Positions 33,359 to 46,017 of a stretch of 64,000 nt of DNA are shown piece by piece (position 1 is the stretch's first letter; each line of letters starts with the position of its first letter). The stretch is from contig JAYKKM010000496.1 of the NCBI GenBank assembly GCA_035772405.1, forward strand, positions 1,986,001 to 2,050,000, in the 5' to 3' direction. The stretch is from Chrysogorgia sp. JL179-B06. Lineage: Eukaryota > Cnidaria > Anthozoa > Scleralcyonacea > Chrysogorgiidae. The notes beneath the pieces were generated by a model. The model did not search any database, was not told the DNA's origin, and saw only the letters and a list, made by a program, of their open reading frames with translations. Made by a program: the position numbers and the translations under genes.

Positions 33359-36300
33359 ATTGAGGGCTGTATGGTTGGTGCTTGAATACTTGGAGGCTGT
33401 ATACGGTTGGTGCTTGAATGATTGGAGGCAATGGTTGGTGCTTGAATGCTTGGAGGCTGTATGGTTGGTGCTTGAATGCTTGGGAGCTGTATGGTTGGTG
33501 CTTGAATACTTGGGGACTGTATGGTTGGTGCTTGAATGCTTGGGGGCTGTATGGTTGGTGCTTGAATGATTGGAGGCAATGGTTGGTACTTGAATGCTTG
33601 GAGGCTGTATGGTTGGTGCTTGAATACTTGGGGGCTGTATGGTTGGTGCTTGAATGCTTGGGGCTGTATGGTTGGTGCTTGAATGCTTGGGGGATGTATG
33701 GTTGGTGCTTGAATGCTTGGGGGCTGTATGGTTGGTGCTTGAATACTTGGGGGATGTATGGTTGGTGCTTGAATACTTGGGGGATGTATGGTTGGTGCTT
33801 GAATGCTTGGGGGCTGTATGGTTGGTGCTTGAATGCTTGGGGGATGTATGGTTGGTGCTTGAATGCTTGGGGGATGTATGGTTGGTGCTTGAATGCTTGG
33901 GGGCTGTATGGTTGGTGCTTGAATGCTTGGGGGATGTATGGTTGGTGCTTGAATGCTTGGGGGATGTATGGTTGGTGCTTGAATGCTTGGGGGCTGTATG
34001 GTTGGTGCTTGGGGGCTGTATGGTTGGTGCTTGGGGGATGTATGGTTGGTGCTTGAATGCTTGGGGGATGTATGGTTGGTGCTTGAATGCTTGGGGGCTG
34101 TATGGTTGGTGCTTGAATGCTTGGGGGATGTATGGTTGGTGCTTGAATGCTTGGGGGATGTATGGTTGGTGCTTGAATGCTTGGGGGCTGTATGGTTGGT
34201 GCTTGAATGCTTGGGGGCTGTATGGTTGGTGCTTGAATGCTTGGGGGCTGTATGGTTGGTGCTTGAAATGCTTGGGGGCTGTATGGTTGGTGCTTGGGGG
34301 CTGTATGGTTGGTGCTTGAATGCTTGGGGGATGTATGGTTGGTGCTTGAATGCTTGGGGGCTGTATGGTTGGTGCTTGAATGCTTGGGGGATGTATGGTT
34401 GGTGCTTGAATGCTTGGGGGATGTATGGTTGGTGCTTGAATGCTTGGGGGATGTATGGTTGGTGCTTGAATGCTTGGGGGCTGTATGGTTGGTGCTTGGG
34501 GGCTGTATGGTTGGTGCTTGGGGGCTGTATGGTTGGTGCTTGAATGCTTGGGGGATGTATGGTTGGTGCTTGAATGCTTGGGGGCTGTATGGTTGGTGCT
34601 TGAATGCTTGGGGGATGTATGGTTGGTGCTTGAATGCTTGGGGGATGTATGGTTGGTGCTTGAATGCTTGGGGGCTGTATGGTTGGTGCTTGAATGCTTG
34701 GGGGCTGTATGGTTGGTGCTTGAATGCTTGGGGGCTGTATGGTTGGTGCTTGGGGGCTGTATGGTTGGTGCTTGAATGCTTGGGGGCTGTATGGTTGGTG
34801 CTTGAATGCTTGGGGGGTGTATGGTTGGTGCTTGAATGCTTGGGGGTGTATGGTTGGTGCTTGGGGGCTGTATGGTTGGTGCTTGGGGGATGTATGGTTG
34901 GTGCTTGAATGCTTGGGGGCTGTATGGTTGGTGCTTGAATGCTTGGGGGGTGTATGGTTGGTGCTTGAATGCTTGGGGGGTGTATGGTTGGTGCTTGAAT
35001 GATTGGGGGCTGTATGGTTGGTGCTTGAATGCTTGGGGGGGTGTATGGTTGGTGCTTGAATGCTTGGGGGGTGTATGGTTGGTGCTTGAATGATTGGAGG
35101 CAATGGTTGGTGCTTGAATGCTTGGGGCTGTATGGTTGGTGCTTGAATGCTTGGGGGCTGTATGGTTGGTGCTTGAATGCTTGGGAGCTGTATGGTTAGT
35201 GCTTGAATGCTTGGGGGATGTATGGTTGGTGCTTGAATGCTTGGGGGCTGTATGGTTGGTGCTTGAATGCTTGGGGGCTGTATGGTTGGTGCTTGAATGC
35301 TTGGGGGCTGTATGGTTGGTGCTTGAATGCTTGGGGGCTGTATGGTTGGTGCTTGGGGGCTGTATGGTTGGTGCTTGAATGCTTGGGGGATGTATGGTTG
35401 GTGCTTGAATGCTTGGGGGCTGTATGGTTGGTGCTTGAATGCTTGGGGGGATGTATGGTTGGTGCTTGAATGCTTGGGGGATGTATGGTTGGTGCTTGAA
35501 TGCTTGGGGGCTGTATGGTTGGTGCTTGAATGCTTGGGGGCTGTATGGTTGGTGCTTGAATGCTTGGGGGCTGTATGGTTGGTGCTTGGGGGATGTATGG
35601 TTGGTGCTTGAATGCTTGGGGGCTGTATGGTTGGTGCTTGAATGCTTGGGGGGTGTATGGTTGGTGCTTGAATGCTTGGGGGTGTATGGTTGGTGCTTGG
35701 GGGCTGTATGGTTGGTGCTTGGGGGATGTATGGTTGGTGCTTGAATGCTTGGGGGCTGTATGGTTGGTGCTTGAATGCTTGGGGGGGTGTATGGTTGGTG
35801 CTTGAATGCTTGGGGGGTGTATGGTTGGTGCTTGAATGATTGGGGGCTGTATGGTTGGTGCTTGAATGCTTGGGGGGGTGTATGGTTGGTGCTTGAATGA
35901 TTGGAGGCAATGGTTGGTGCTTGAATGCTTGGGGCTGTATGGTTGGTGCTTGAATGCTTGGGGGCTGTATGGTTGGTGCTTGAATGCTTGGGAGCTGTAT
36001 GGTTAGTGCTTGAATGCTTGGGGGATGTATGGTTGGTGCTTGAATGCTTGGGGGCTGTATGGTTGGTGCTTGAATGCTTGGGGGCTGTATGGTTGGTGCT
36101 TGAATGCTTGGGGGCTGTATGGTTGGTGCTTGAATGCTTGGGGGCTGTATGGTTGGTGCTTGGGGGCTGTATGGTTGGTGCTTGAATGCTTGGGGGATGT
36201 ATGGTTGGTGCTTGAATGCTTGGGGGCTGTATGGTTGGTGCTTGAATGCTTGGGGGATGTATGGTTGGTGCTTGAATGCTTGGGGGATGTATGGTTGGTG

Positions 36301-38220
36301 CTTGAATGCTTGGGGGCTGTATGGTTGGTGCTTGAATGCTTGGGGGCTGTATGGTTGGTGCTTGAATGCTTGGGGGCTGTATGGTTGGTGCTTGGGGGCT
36401 GTATGGTTGGTGCTTGAATGCTTGGGGGATGTATGGTTGGTGCTTGAATGCTTGGGGGGTGTATGGTTGGTGCTTGAATGCTTGGGGGTGTATGGTTTGG
36501 TGCTTGGGGGCTGTATGGTTGGTGCTTGGGGGATGTATGGTTGGTGCTTGAATGCTTGGGGGCTGTATGGTTGGTGCTTGAATGCTTGGGGGGGTGTATG
36601 GTTGGTGCTTGAATGCTTGGGGGGTGTATGGTTGGTGCTTGAATGATTGGAGGCAATGGTTGGTGCTTGAATGCTTGGGGCTGTTATGGTTGGTGCTTGA
36701 ATGCTTGGGGGCTGTATGGTTGGTGCTTGAATGCTTGGGAGCTGTATGGTTAGTGCTTGAATGCTTGGGGCTGTATGGTTGGTGCTTGAATGATTGAGGG
36801 CTGTATGGTTGGTGCTTGAATACTTGTGGGCTTTATGGTTGGTGCTTGAATGGCTGGTGCTGTATGGTTGGTGCTTGAATGGCTGGTGCTGTATGGTTGG
36901 TGTTTGAATGGCTTGTGCTGTATGGTTGGTGCTTGAATGGTTGGTGCTGTATGGTTGGTGTTTGAATGGCTGGTGCTGTATGGTTGGTGTTTGAATGGCT
37001 GGTGCTGTATAGTTGGTGTTTGAATGGCTGGTGCTGTATGGCTGGTGCTGTATGGTTGGTGCTTGAATGGCTGGTGCTGTATGGTTGGTGTTTGAATGGC
37101 TGGTGCTGTATGGTTGGTGTTTGAATGGCTGGTGCTGTATGGCTGATGCTTGGAGGCTGGTGCTTAAATGCTTGGAGGCTGTATGGCTGGTGCTTGAATG
37201 CTTGGGGGCTGTATGGCTGGTGATGCATGGCTGGTGCTGTATGGCTGGTGCTTGAATGCTGTATGGCTGGTGCTTGAATGCTGTATGGCTGGTGCTTGAA
37301 TGCTGTATGGTTGGTGCTTGAATGCTTGGGGGGTGTATGGTTGGTGCTTGAATGATTGGAGGCAATGGTTGGTGCTTGAATGCTTGGGGCTGTATGGTTG
37401 GTGCTTGAATGCTTGGGGGCTGTATGGTTGGTGCTTGAATGCTTGGGAGCTGTATGGTTAGTGCTTGAATGCTTGGGGCTGTATGGTTGGTGCTTGAATG
37501 ATTGAGGGCTGTATGGTTGGTGCTTGAATACTTGTGGGCTTTATGATTGGTGCTTGAATGGCTGGTGCTGTATGGTTGGTGCTTGAATGGCTGGTGCTGT
37601 ATGGTTGGTGTTTGAATGGCTTGTGCTGTATGGTTGGTGCTTGAATGGTTGGTGCTGTATGGTTGGTGTTTGAATGGCTGGTGCTGTATGGTTGGTGTTT
37701 GAATGGCTGGTGCTGTATAGTTGGTGTTTGAATGGCTGGTGCTGTATGGCTGGTGCTGTATGGTTGGTGCTTGAATGGCTGGTGCTGTATGGTTGGTGTT
37801 TGAATGGCTGGTGCTGTATGGTTGGTGTTTGAATGGCTGGTGCTGTATGGCTGATGCTTGGAGGCTGGTGCTTAAATGCTTGGAGGCTGTATGGCTGGTG
37901 CTTGAATGCTTGGGGGCTGTATGGCTGGTGCTGCATGGCTGGTGCTGTATGGCTGGTGCTTGAATGCTGTATGGCTGGTGCTTGAATGCTGTATGGCTGG
38001 TGCTTGAATGCTGTATGGCTGGTGCTTGAATGCTGTATGGTTGTGCTTGAATGCTTGGAGGCTGTATGGTTGGTGCTGTATGGTTGGTGCTTGAATGGCT
38101 GGTGCTGTATGGTTGGTGCTTGAATGGCTGATGCTGTATGGCTGGTGCTTGAATGCTTGGAGGCTGGTGCTTGAATGATTCGAGGTTGTATAGCTGCACA
38201 CTGTATATGAGGAACTTTTC
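33359..38220. repeat. 4.9-kb minisatellite, about 30-bp unit with 22-bp variants
   Basis: The main unit is ctgtatggttggtgcttgaa plus tgcttggggg (30 bp). A 22-bp form lacks the central gaatgctt. Right of about 36.8 kb the units become ctggtgctgtatggttggtg-type. Marker variants (tgattggaggcaatgg) recur at about 35089, 35896, 36646 and 37354, so blocks of 0.7-0.8 kb were themselves duplicated. The minus strand is open for 1650 codons (PPSIQAPTIQ, PKHSSTNHTA and PQAFKHQPYS in its three frames). All three frames being stop-free shows this follows from the unit sequence and is not evidence of selection. Confidence 0.95.
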
Positions 38221-38223
38221 CAT

Positions 38224-39604
38224 TATTCCATTAAGACTTCACAAAGAATGCAAGGAAAAACTTTACATCTTTAAGATTTCCTGACATAAGTGATAAGAGG
38301 AGCAAAGTGATCTTTGGTGGGAGTTTCAAGGTTGAGACATAGTACAGGGTTTCCAAAGCACAATGGAAAATGTGCATTGGAATCTGAGCTGGCTTTAGAA
38401 AATCTACAAGACGTGGGCTTTGCAGTTAAACAACATTTTCATAAACATTGTCAGGAGTGCCTTTTTTCAGTCAGATAATATGACTCGATCTATAGGCCAA
38501 CCAATATGACACTGCACAAAGCCAATGATGACAAAAAGCTAGGAAGAATGTACGCTGTAGCTAAAATTGCTTGCAACGTTTACTGCTTCTGCTATTACAG
38601 CTGGAATTCGATTATTCTTCTAGTATGATTGGAAAGCAATCTGAGACAGAGAAAAAGAAAATATTGTATTCTCATCAATTTTCTTGCCATGGAGAAATGA
38701 CCATATATTGTTGGAAGATTTGAATTAATATGACAAATGCTTAAACAACTCAATGCTGGCCAAACATCGCAAAGAAATAGAGATCCATCACCAGTTAGGA
38801 CGTTAAGGAATGTGCATTGAAAAGGCAGTTGTTCCCATTTCCAGTTGCTCTGTAAAAATGAAGGTTATGAAACAGAGTATACATGATGCTGTACGAGCAG
38901 ACACTGGGACACCTTTTTGCCAAATGAAACAAAAGTGTTAAAACAGCCAAATTTTAGCATGATTATAGCATAAAATAAACATAATGTGCCCCCAGTTTCC
39001 ACATTTGCCCCACATTTTTTGCAAGTTACACTATAATGGTCCCGGAGCACACAACATACTCTAAAAATGATTTGGACAGGCAACAATTAACCCCAAGGAT
39101 ACAATGCATGTACAGTACATATATTATAATTATTATCATGGACAGTCTGACAGATCTATACAGGTAATAATGTACAGAATTTTCATCAAAATATGAATTC
39201 AACATACAGTATTTGTACAATATGCTAATATTGGAAAACATTTTTGCAATGCAATTAATTTTTATTAATGTCAATAGCACTGTGCACATATATAGAGGAT
39301 ATTACATGGCTGTGCAGAGATACACATTTTATGTTTGAATGTTAGTTAAATATCTCTCACATTAGTGAGCTAATGAAGCGAATGAGTGAGAGATATTATC
39401 AAGATGAGAAGAATAGAAAGAGAGAAGACTATAGAGAAAAATCTCAAACAACCATGTAATGTTCTGTAATATATTTAACAAAGTGACTATAGTGACCGGC
39501 TGGAAGTGACTAATGACCGGAATATATGAGAAATATTATCACTACAAAAAGATAAAATTATATCCAAGTGGCAATGTTCTGTTTTACAATTATATTGAAA
39601 TCAA
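38224..39604. other. Intergenic DNA without a recognised gene
   Basis: Short frames on the minus strand (38865-39289) show no known motif. Near 39350-39400 agtgagctaatgaagcgaatgagtgag is a small internal repeat. Confidence 0.45.
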
Positions 39605-39716
39605 TGAAATATCCATGATGATATAATTAATATCCATGATGATATAATATCCGTGATGATATAATATCCATGATGATATAATATCCATGATGATATAATA
39701 TCCATGATGATATACT
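39605..39716. repeat. 17-bp tandem repeat (atatccatgatgatata), about six units
   Basis: Six or so copies in a row, one with cgtg for catg and one with an insertion. No coding meaning. Confidence 0.9.
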
Positions 39717-40135
39717 GAAAACTTCACATGTGAATTGTGAAGACTATATCTCAACTGCACCCAGTGCTCACAGTCACAGTGATTTCACATCATTTTTATC
39801 TCCACGTGTGAAGATGATCATCCTGGTATTTCATCGATATCTTTAAATGAATATACACAATGAAATTTATTTGTGTATCTCTACCTATTATGGAAAAATT
39901 CATTATTTTTGTCTATTAGACAATAGACATACTGATCATTGAGTAAGATAATTTCTGTCTGATTGACTCTATTTTAGTCTAAACATACCTCACAGGCTCG
40001 CAAAAATGAAGCTTTTAACTTTGGGTCGTTTCGACTTCAAGAACAGTCCAAGAGCAGTGTTTATAATTATAAACACCTGGATTCTAATTGATTCAAGATA
40101 ACCAACTTGCTTTGTGAAATGCGCACGGAAGAGTA

Positions 40136-40290
40136 TTGTCACCGTCGGGCACGCGCGTAAAAATTTTGCTTCTACGCGCGTCGTCGCTACGTATTATTTG
40201 GTCAGATTTCGCTTGTGGCGCGCTTCGAATTTTGCGCGCGCGAATTTTTAAGTGCGTGCGGAAAATCTTCCGCGCGCGCACTACAAAGTT
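40136..40290. other. CpG-dense block in AT-rich surroundings
   Basis: Repeated acgcgcgt, gcgcgcgcg and cgtcgtcg motifs crowd 150 bp, with acgcgcgt at 40151 and 40174 forming an inverted pair. It could be an unmethylated island or a repeat remnant. No gene start was found next to it. Confidence 0.4.
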
Positions 40291-40599
40291 TCCATGTGTT
40301 GTCTTAACTTGGGTTAGACACAGCTAGAGACTTTTTATGGAGCAAGTCTAAACTTGGGTCGGTTGCTGGGTCTTTTCTCCGCTCCCCCCGCGGGTCCAAA
40401 CGTGACGGTTTTGGATATTTTGGATATATTATATGGATATTATATTTTGGATATATTATATGAACTAGGAATTGGATATTTAGCGATAGCGATATCTAGG
40501 TTTAGGGTTATTTTGTCGCAAATTCGCAATTGCGTTAATTTAATATGATCGCCGTGGATGCCGGCCGATATAAACATATAAACGCAATTGCGACAGAAG

Positions 40600-40800
40600 A
40601 ACCCTAAAAACCCCTAACCCTAAATATCCCTATTTCTAACCCTAAATATCCCTAAAAATCCACCGGGATAGGATACTTTATTTAAAAACGAAAACGTTAC
40701 ACCACGGGCGGAGAGGGAGGGTGAGCCCATTTTATTTAGCTTTCCTGTGTCGCAGGGGTTAGGGTTGGAAACCCATTTGGCGGGGGGTTAGGGTTAGATC
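40600..40800. repeat. Interstitial telomere-like repeats (CCCTAA / TTAGGG)
   Basis: Degenerate runs such as aacccctaaccctaaatatc, tttctaaccctaaatatccc and ggggttagggttggaaaccc, ggggggttagggttagatcc. Orientation switches from CCCTAA (left) to TTAGGG (right) within 200 bp. TTAGGG is the telomere repeat of most animals. Confidence 0.65.
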
Positions 40801-41099
40801 CTAAGTTGTTTTTGGGTTAGCATGCAGGACATCTCTCGCGGATACTAAAAAAGATCATCCAGAAGACGATTGCTTGCCGCTGACCGGGATAAATGGCGTG
40901 CTCACCCTTAGTACAAAATACTAACAAACGTCACGTGTTTCGAAGTCGCGTGATTTCGAAAGAATATAAAAATGTGAAATAAAAAGTTATTTATTGGGTT
41001 AGAAACTTGTAAATTTATATCTAACACAATTAGACAACTTTCTTTAGATGAAGAGAGGATTTATTAATGGTCAAATATATGTATATAAAAATTTGACTG

Positions 41100-41172
41100 C
41101 CCCAACCGGGAATCGAACCCGAAGTCTCTGAATCAACGCATCGGCGCTCTAAGCACTGAGCTATTGAGACAC
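41100..41172 (-). tRNA. tRNA-like sequence (left member of the second divergent pair)
   Basis: The minus strand reads gtctcaatagctcagtgctt ... ggttcgattcccggttgggg, the same family as 30573-30648. The leader (gagatttgagggtcggggcg, gtttgactgttcggac) is conserved upstream, and tcaaatttttatatacatat lies downstream. The anticodon arm is again imperfect. Confidence 0.55.
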
Positions 41173-41283
41173 GGTCCGAACAGTCAAACATCATATACAT
41201 ATTTATACATCGCCCCGACCCTCAAATCTCTACAGGAAGAAGTCCCATCCCTGACGATGTCGTAGAGCACTGCAAAGCCTCTA

Positions 41284-41358
41284 TAATAGCTCCGTAGCTC
41301 GTGGTTAGAGCGCCGATGCGTTGATTCGGAGCCTCGGGTTCGATTCCCGGTTGGTGCA
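41284..41358 (+). tRNA. tRNA-like sequence (right member of the second divergent pair)
   Basis: taatagctccgtagctcgtg, then gttagagcgccgatgcgttg, attcggagcctcgggttcga and ttcccggttggtgca. The A-box region is damaged while the B-box is intact. It is followed by gtcaaattttcatatata and a long (AT)n run. The partner is 110 bp away on the opposite strand. Confidence 0.5.
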
Positions 41359-41365
41359 GTCAAAT

Positions 41366-41477
<112 letters not shown>

Positions 41478-42066
41478 ACAATTATAGACAACTCGTCCTT
41501 GTTTTCTATGAGCGTCGTTGTCGGGTCAACCCCTTATGAGGAACTGATAAAGTCGTTTTGCTTTGCGACACACCCCCGAAATATTTTTACGAGTTTCAGT
41601 CGTGTAGAGACTTTAATGAAGCTCAAATCGAACATAATACAAAGACATATACAATTACAATAAAATGAATTTGATAAGGGGCTAGCGAACGGACACGAAG
41701 TCCCAACTAGGCAAACCCCGTACTTATACAGTTTATAGAACTACAATATATAAGAGATATATACAGTAAAAAATACACTATAAACATTAACTATCAGGAT
41801 CTCAACAACAAAAAGTTTTTTTGCGAACGAAGATTTAATTAAATTGGACGCAGAACTTAGTCTAGTACGGCCACTAGAGATAGAAACATAACGGCTAGAG
41901 CAGATATTGTAGAAACCATTAATATATTTATAAACAGAACATAAGTCACGACATAAGGCATTGACTAGGTCTTCCAAAGGTTAGTGACCTAGAATACATT
42001 TTCAATATTTGTAACATAATCAACACTCCTGACAGAACAAATCTTGAAAATGAAAATGAAACTCTT

Positions 42067-45000
42067 ATGGCAACCCCGAATATTGACATAAGCAATAACT
42101 TTTCCAAACAAGATGAATTAGTACCAACAATTCGTGGTTTTAAAATAGCGAGCTTAAATATTACTAGTCTACCGAAACATATAGACGAATTAAGAATTGC
42201 AATGAAAAATAACGAAATTGATGTCCTTGCAATTAATGAAAGCAGAATGGACAGCAGTATAGCACCTGAGATAATAACAATACATGGTTACAGCTGGGTT
42301 TCTAAAGATAGAAATAGATTTGGGGGCGGTGTCGGTTTCTTCATTAGAAATACAATAAATTATTGTCTTAGACCCGATCTAAACGATAATGATCTTGAAA
42401 TTTTAACAATTGAAATTATTAAAAATAAAGTCAAGCCATTTTTAATTACCACATGTATAGACCGCCGAGTGATCCAATCAACATTCTATATAAATTTGAG
42501 AATTGTTTAAAACTAATCGATAATGAAGACAAAGAAAGTATTATCTTAGGCGATAGTAATTGCGATCTTCTAGGTAACAATTCTGCGCCCCTAGTATCAG
42601 AATTGAAATTTATCACAAACTTATACCAATATGAACAATTGATAAAAGAGCCCACTAGGGTTGCAAAAGATACATCATCCCTTATTGATCATTTTTATAC
42701 AACAAATACTGATCATATTATTTCCAGTGGTGTGACAGCTATTACCATCAGTGATCATTATTTGATCTACGGTATTCGTAAATTTAAAACTTTAAACAGT
42801 CTCCACGGTTTATTGAATACCGAGATTTTAAACATTTCAATGAGCAAGATTTTATGTGTAATCTAGCATTGCTGTCAAATTTGAACCTCATTCATTCTGA
42901 TCCTAATAAATCATGGATGATTTGGAAAAAATTAATTCCTAGAGATTGTGAATATACATGCTCCGCTTAAAAGACGTTAAAGTATCCAGTAAGCAAATAC
43001 CGTGGTTAACGAACGATCTACTTTTTAAAAAGCGGGAAAAGTCATATTTGAAACGGTAAAGCAGTATTAACAAAGTCTGTGACTGACTGGTCGACTTACC
43101 GTCATGCAAGAAATCGTTTATAATAAATTAGTGAAAGTTACAATCCGCAGTCATTATCAAAACAAATTACATAATAACCAAGGTGATCTTAAAAAAACTT
43201 GGAAAACGATTAATGAGTTAATTAATAAATCTACAAAAGAGAATACAATTCTAGAAGTAAGAATTGACTCGGTTTGAAATCACTGATCCGATAAACATCA
43301 CAAATGCATTTAATAAACATTTTGTAGAAATTGGAAATAGGCTTTCGAATGATATACCTCAATCAAATTTGGCTCCTGAAAGTTACCTTAGCGACCTACA
43401 AGATCCAGTAAATCCGCTTACCTGTTTTAGAGAAATTACTGAAACAGAAATACTGGGTCTACTTCAGGGTTGGTAGCCTCAAAAGCATCCGGGATCGACG
43501 GAATTTCAGCAAAAATTTTGAAAATTGCAGCTATATCTATTGCTCCATCAATTGTATTAATTTTTAATCAATCAATTTCAACTCGGTATATTTCCATCTG
43601 ATTGGAAAGATCGCTAGGGTGGCTCCAATATACAAAACAGGAGCTAGATATGATATGGAAAATTATAGACCGATATCTATTATCTCAATTGTAGCGAAGA
43701 TTATGGAGAAACTGATACATAACCAAATATATGACCACCTTATAGTTTCAAACCTACTAACAAATTCCCAACACGGTTTTAGACCATGTCATTCAACAGT
43801 CACAGCTCTATTGGATATTACTAATAGATGGTATCAAAACATGGATGTAGAACAACTAAACGGAGTTGTATTCCTAGACTTAAAAAAGGCGTTTGATACT
43901 GTTAACCACGACATTCTGCTTAGAAAATTAGAAATTTATGGCAATAAAAGGCATGGGCGCTCCCTTTGGCTTAGGTCCTATTTATCAGAATCGAATCCAA
44001 TACTGCCAAGTCAATGGTCACCTGTCAGACCCCCTAACTGTGATGACCGGAATACCACAAGGCTCGGGATTAGGTCCATTATTGTTTTTGATCTATATTA
44101 ACGATTTTCCAAAATGTTTAAAACATACAAGATCAGATATGTTTGCCGATGACACCCAAATTTGCAACATCTAACAATGATATCAATGTGATCGTAGAGA
44201 AACTTAACGCAGATTTAATAAATGTTTCGACTTGGATGTCGGCCAACAAATTAACTTTGAATAACAAGAAAACAGAATTTATGATCATAGGTAGCAATAA
44301 GAGACTTGGCCAAATTGTTCAAAAACCCTCAATTTATGTAGGAGGTATGGAAATTGAAAAGGTCAATGTGGCAAAGTCTCTTGGCCTAATGATTGATGAG
44401 ACTTTATCCTGGACGGCTCAAGTTGAAAAAATTACAAAAAAAGTTAATTCAGGTCCTCAGCATTATAAGACGACAGCGGGATATAGTCGATTATAATACT
44501 CTAATAACTATTTATAAATCTATAATTCAACCACATTTTGATTATTGCTCGCAAGTTTCGGGTTGCCTAGGATAGGTTTTATCAGATAAACTTCAGCGAC
44601 TTCAAAATAGAGCGTTTCGTATAATTACTCGTGAAGGATATGAAACGCGATCAAAAGATATTCTAAACAAGGCAGGATTTCGCGATCTACAAACAAGAAG
44701 GGAACAACAACTTGCCACACTAATGTACAAAGATTTTAACATAAAAATGCTACCAAATTACCTGCATGATATTTTCACCAACACACATGAAATCCATAAT
44801 TATAACACGAGACAGAGAGAATTTCAATTATGCATTATCAATGCCGAATACTAATGCCATGAAAAAATCATTTTGGCTACAGAGCGTGCGGAGACTTGGA
44901 ATAATCTCCCAATTGACTTGAAGTCGCTAGGAAGTATAGCAACTTTTAAGAGCAAGATAAAACAATTGTAGATTAATATAGTTTTTAAGTTATAAAGTTA

Positions 45001-45113
45001 TTTTACTAAGTAGTTAGCACACGGCCTATTGGAAGGACCACTCTTTTTCTTTTTGTAAATAATATATTTTTAATATACTGTGAAATAGTACCGTGTTTAA
45101 ATAAAGTTGAAAT
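42067..45113 (+). mobile_element. CR1/L2-like LINE with endonuclease and reverse transcriptase, near full length but decayed
   Basis: Plus-strand frames give an AP-type endonuclease: SLNITSLPKHIDELRIA, DVLAINESRMDSS, FGGGVGFFIRN, then after a shift MYRPPSDP, SIILGDSNCDLL, SSLIDHFYTT and ISDHYLIYG. The reverse transcriptase follows: NYRPISIISIVAKIMEKLIH, QHGFRPCHSTVTALLD, VVFLDLKKAFDTVNHD, GIPQGSGLGPLLFLIYINDF and the catalytic DMFADDTQI. The C-terminal block (YNTRQREFQL, ETWNNLPIDLKS) ends at 44971. The tail has tttaaataaagttgaaatga before an A-run at 45113. At least six frame changes show it is inactive. Confidence 0.92.
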
Positions 45114-45124
45114 GAAAAAAAATG

Positions 45125-46017
45125 GAAAAAAAACATTCCAGCCAGTAAGAAATGGGAAAGTAAGTTCAAAGAAATTAAGCGCGACTTATAATTAGGTCGA
45201 AGATTGGGATCAGCATCACCATCTAAGAATAAAAACGGGTGGCACGCCTCTGAACACCCTCTAGTAATAGTCAGAAATACATGACTGAGGAGCCCAGACT
45301 TCGCTGGCATAACCTAGTTGAGAGCGGACGAGAGACAAGTACAGCAACTTTCTGCGTTCACATCCCACATAGGTCCCACTAAAGTGACGTCGCACGAAAC
45401 CAAGCATCTTGTTAGCTTTTGCCACGACATAAGAAATATGAAGGCTCCAAGTGAGCTTGTCGTTGACCATGACCCCAAGGTCCTTTTGAAAAGGAACTGT
45501 AGCGAGATAATGATCACCTACAGTATAGGAGCTAACCGCAAGAGATGGCAGTGGACTGATACGCTTTCTCGATAATCTTAAAACTTCGCATTTGTTACAG
45601 TTGAAAGATGCCCCATTGCTTGGACCAATTAGCTAGACAAGTCAGGTCACTTTGGAGAACAGCACAATCGTCAGAGCTACGAACGACTCTAGAGCATTTA
45701 ACATCATCAGCAAAAAGGGCGATGGTAGTGTCACGGCTGATGACAGCAGGTAGATCGTTGATGAAAAGTAAAAATAAGAAAGGTCCTAGCAAGCTGCCCT
45801 GAGGTACGCCAGATGTTACAGGTAATCATGGGGAGAATGCACCATCAATTAGAACCCGCTGAAACCTAGAGATTAGATAATCGGTAAACCAATTATGCAG
45901 AGGACCTTGGATTGCCAAACAGCGACAGCTTATGCAATAGTCTTTGATGAGGAACGGAATCGAATCGGCAGTCGGCAGAATAGTATATTTTAGACGTGTT
46001 CGATTTAACACGGACAA
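45125..46017 (-). mobile_element. LINE reverse transcriptase fragment (minus strand), both ends cut
   Basis: Pieces read from 46017 leftwards: GPLHNWFTDYLISRFQRVLI (45826-46017), [20 protein letters not shown] with the catalytic [11 protein letters not shown] (45595-45792), KLTWSLHISYVVAKANKMLG with YLSLVRSQLGYASEVWAP (45261-45470), then FLDGDADPNLRPNYKSRL (45026-45310 frame). It is broken by frameshifts and ends exactly where the A-rich tail of the plus-strand LINE lies, so one probably inserted into the other. Confidence 0.85.

Noticed and set aside
33271..38223. A 1650-codon minus-strand open frame
   Set aside because: It follows entirely from a tandem repeat that has no stop in any minus-strand frame. 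There is no start context, splice structure or domain. Kept as a repeat and as a finding, not as a gene.
30573..41358. Functional tRNA genes at 30.6, 30.9, 41.1 and 41.3 kb
   Set aside because: Acceptor and T-arms are good, but the anticodon arm is mispaired and lacks U33, and all copies share repeat flanks, so repeat origin is more likely.
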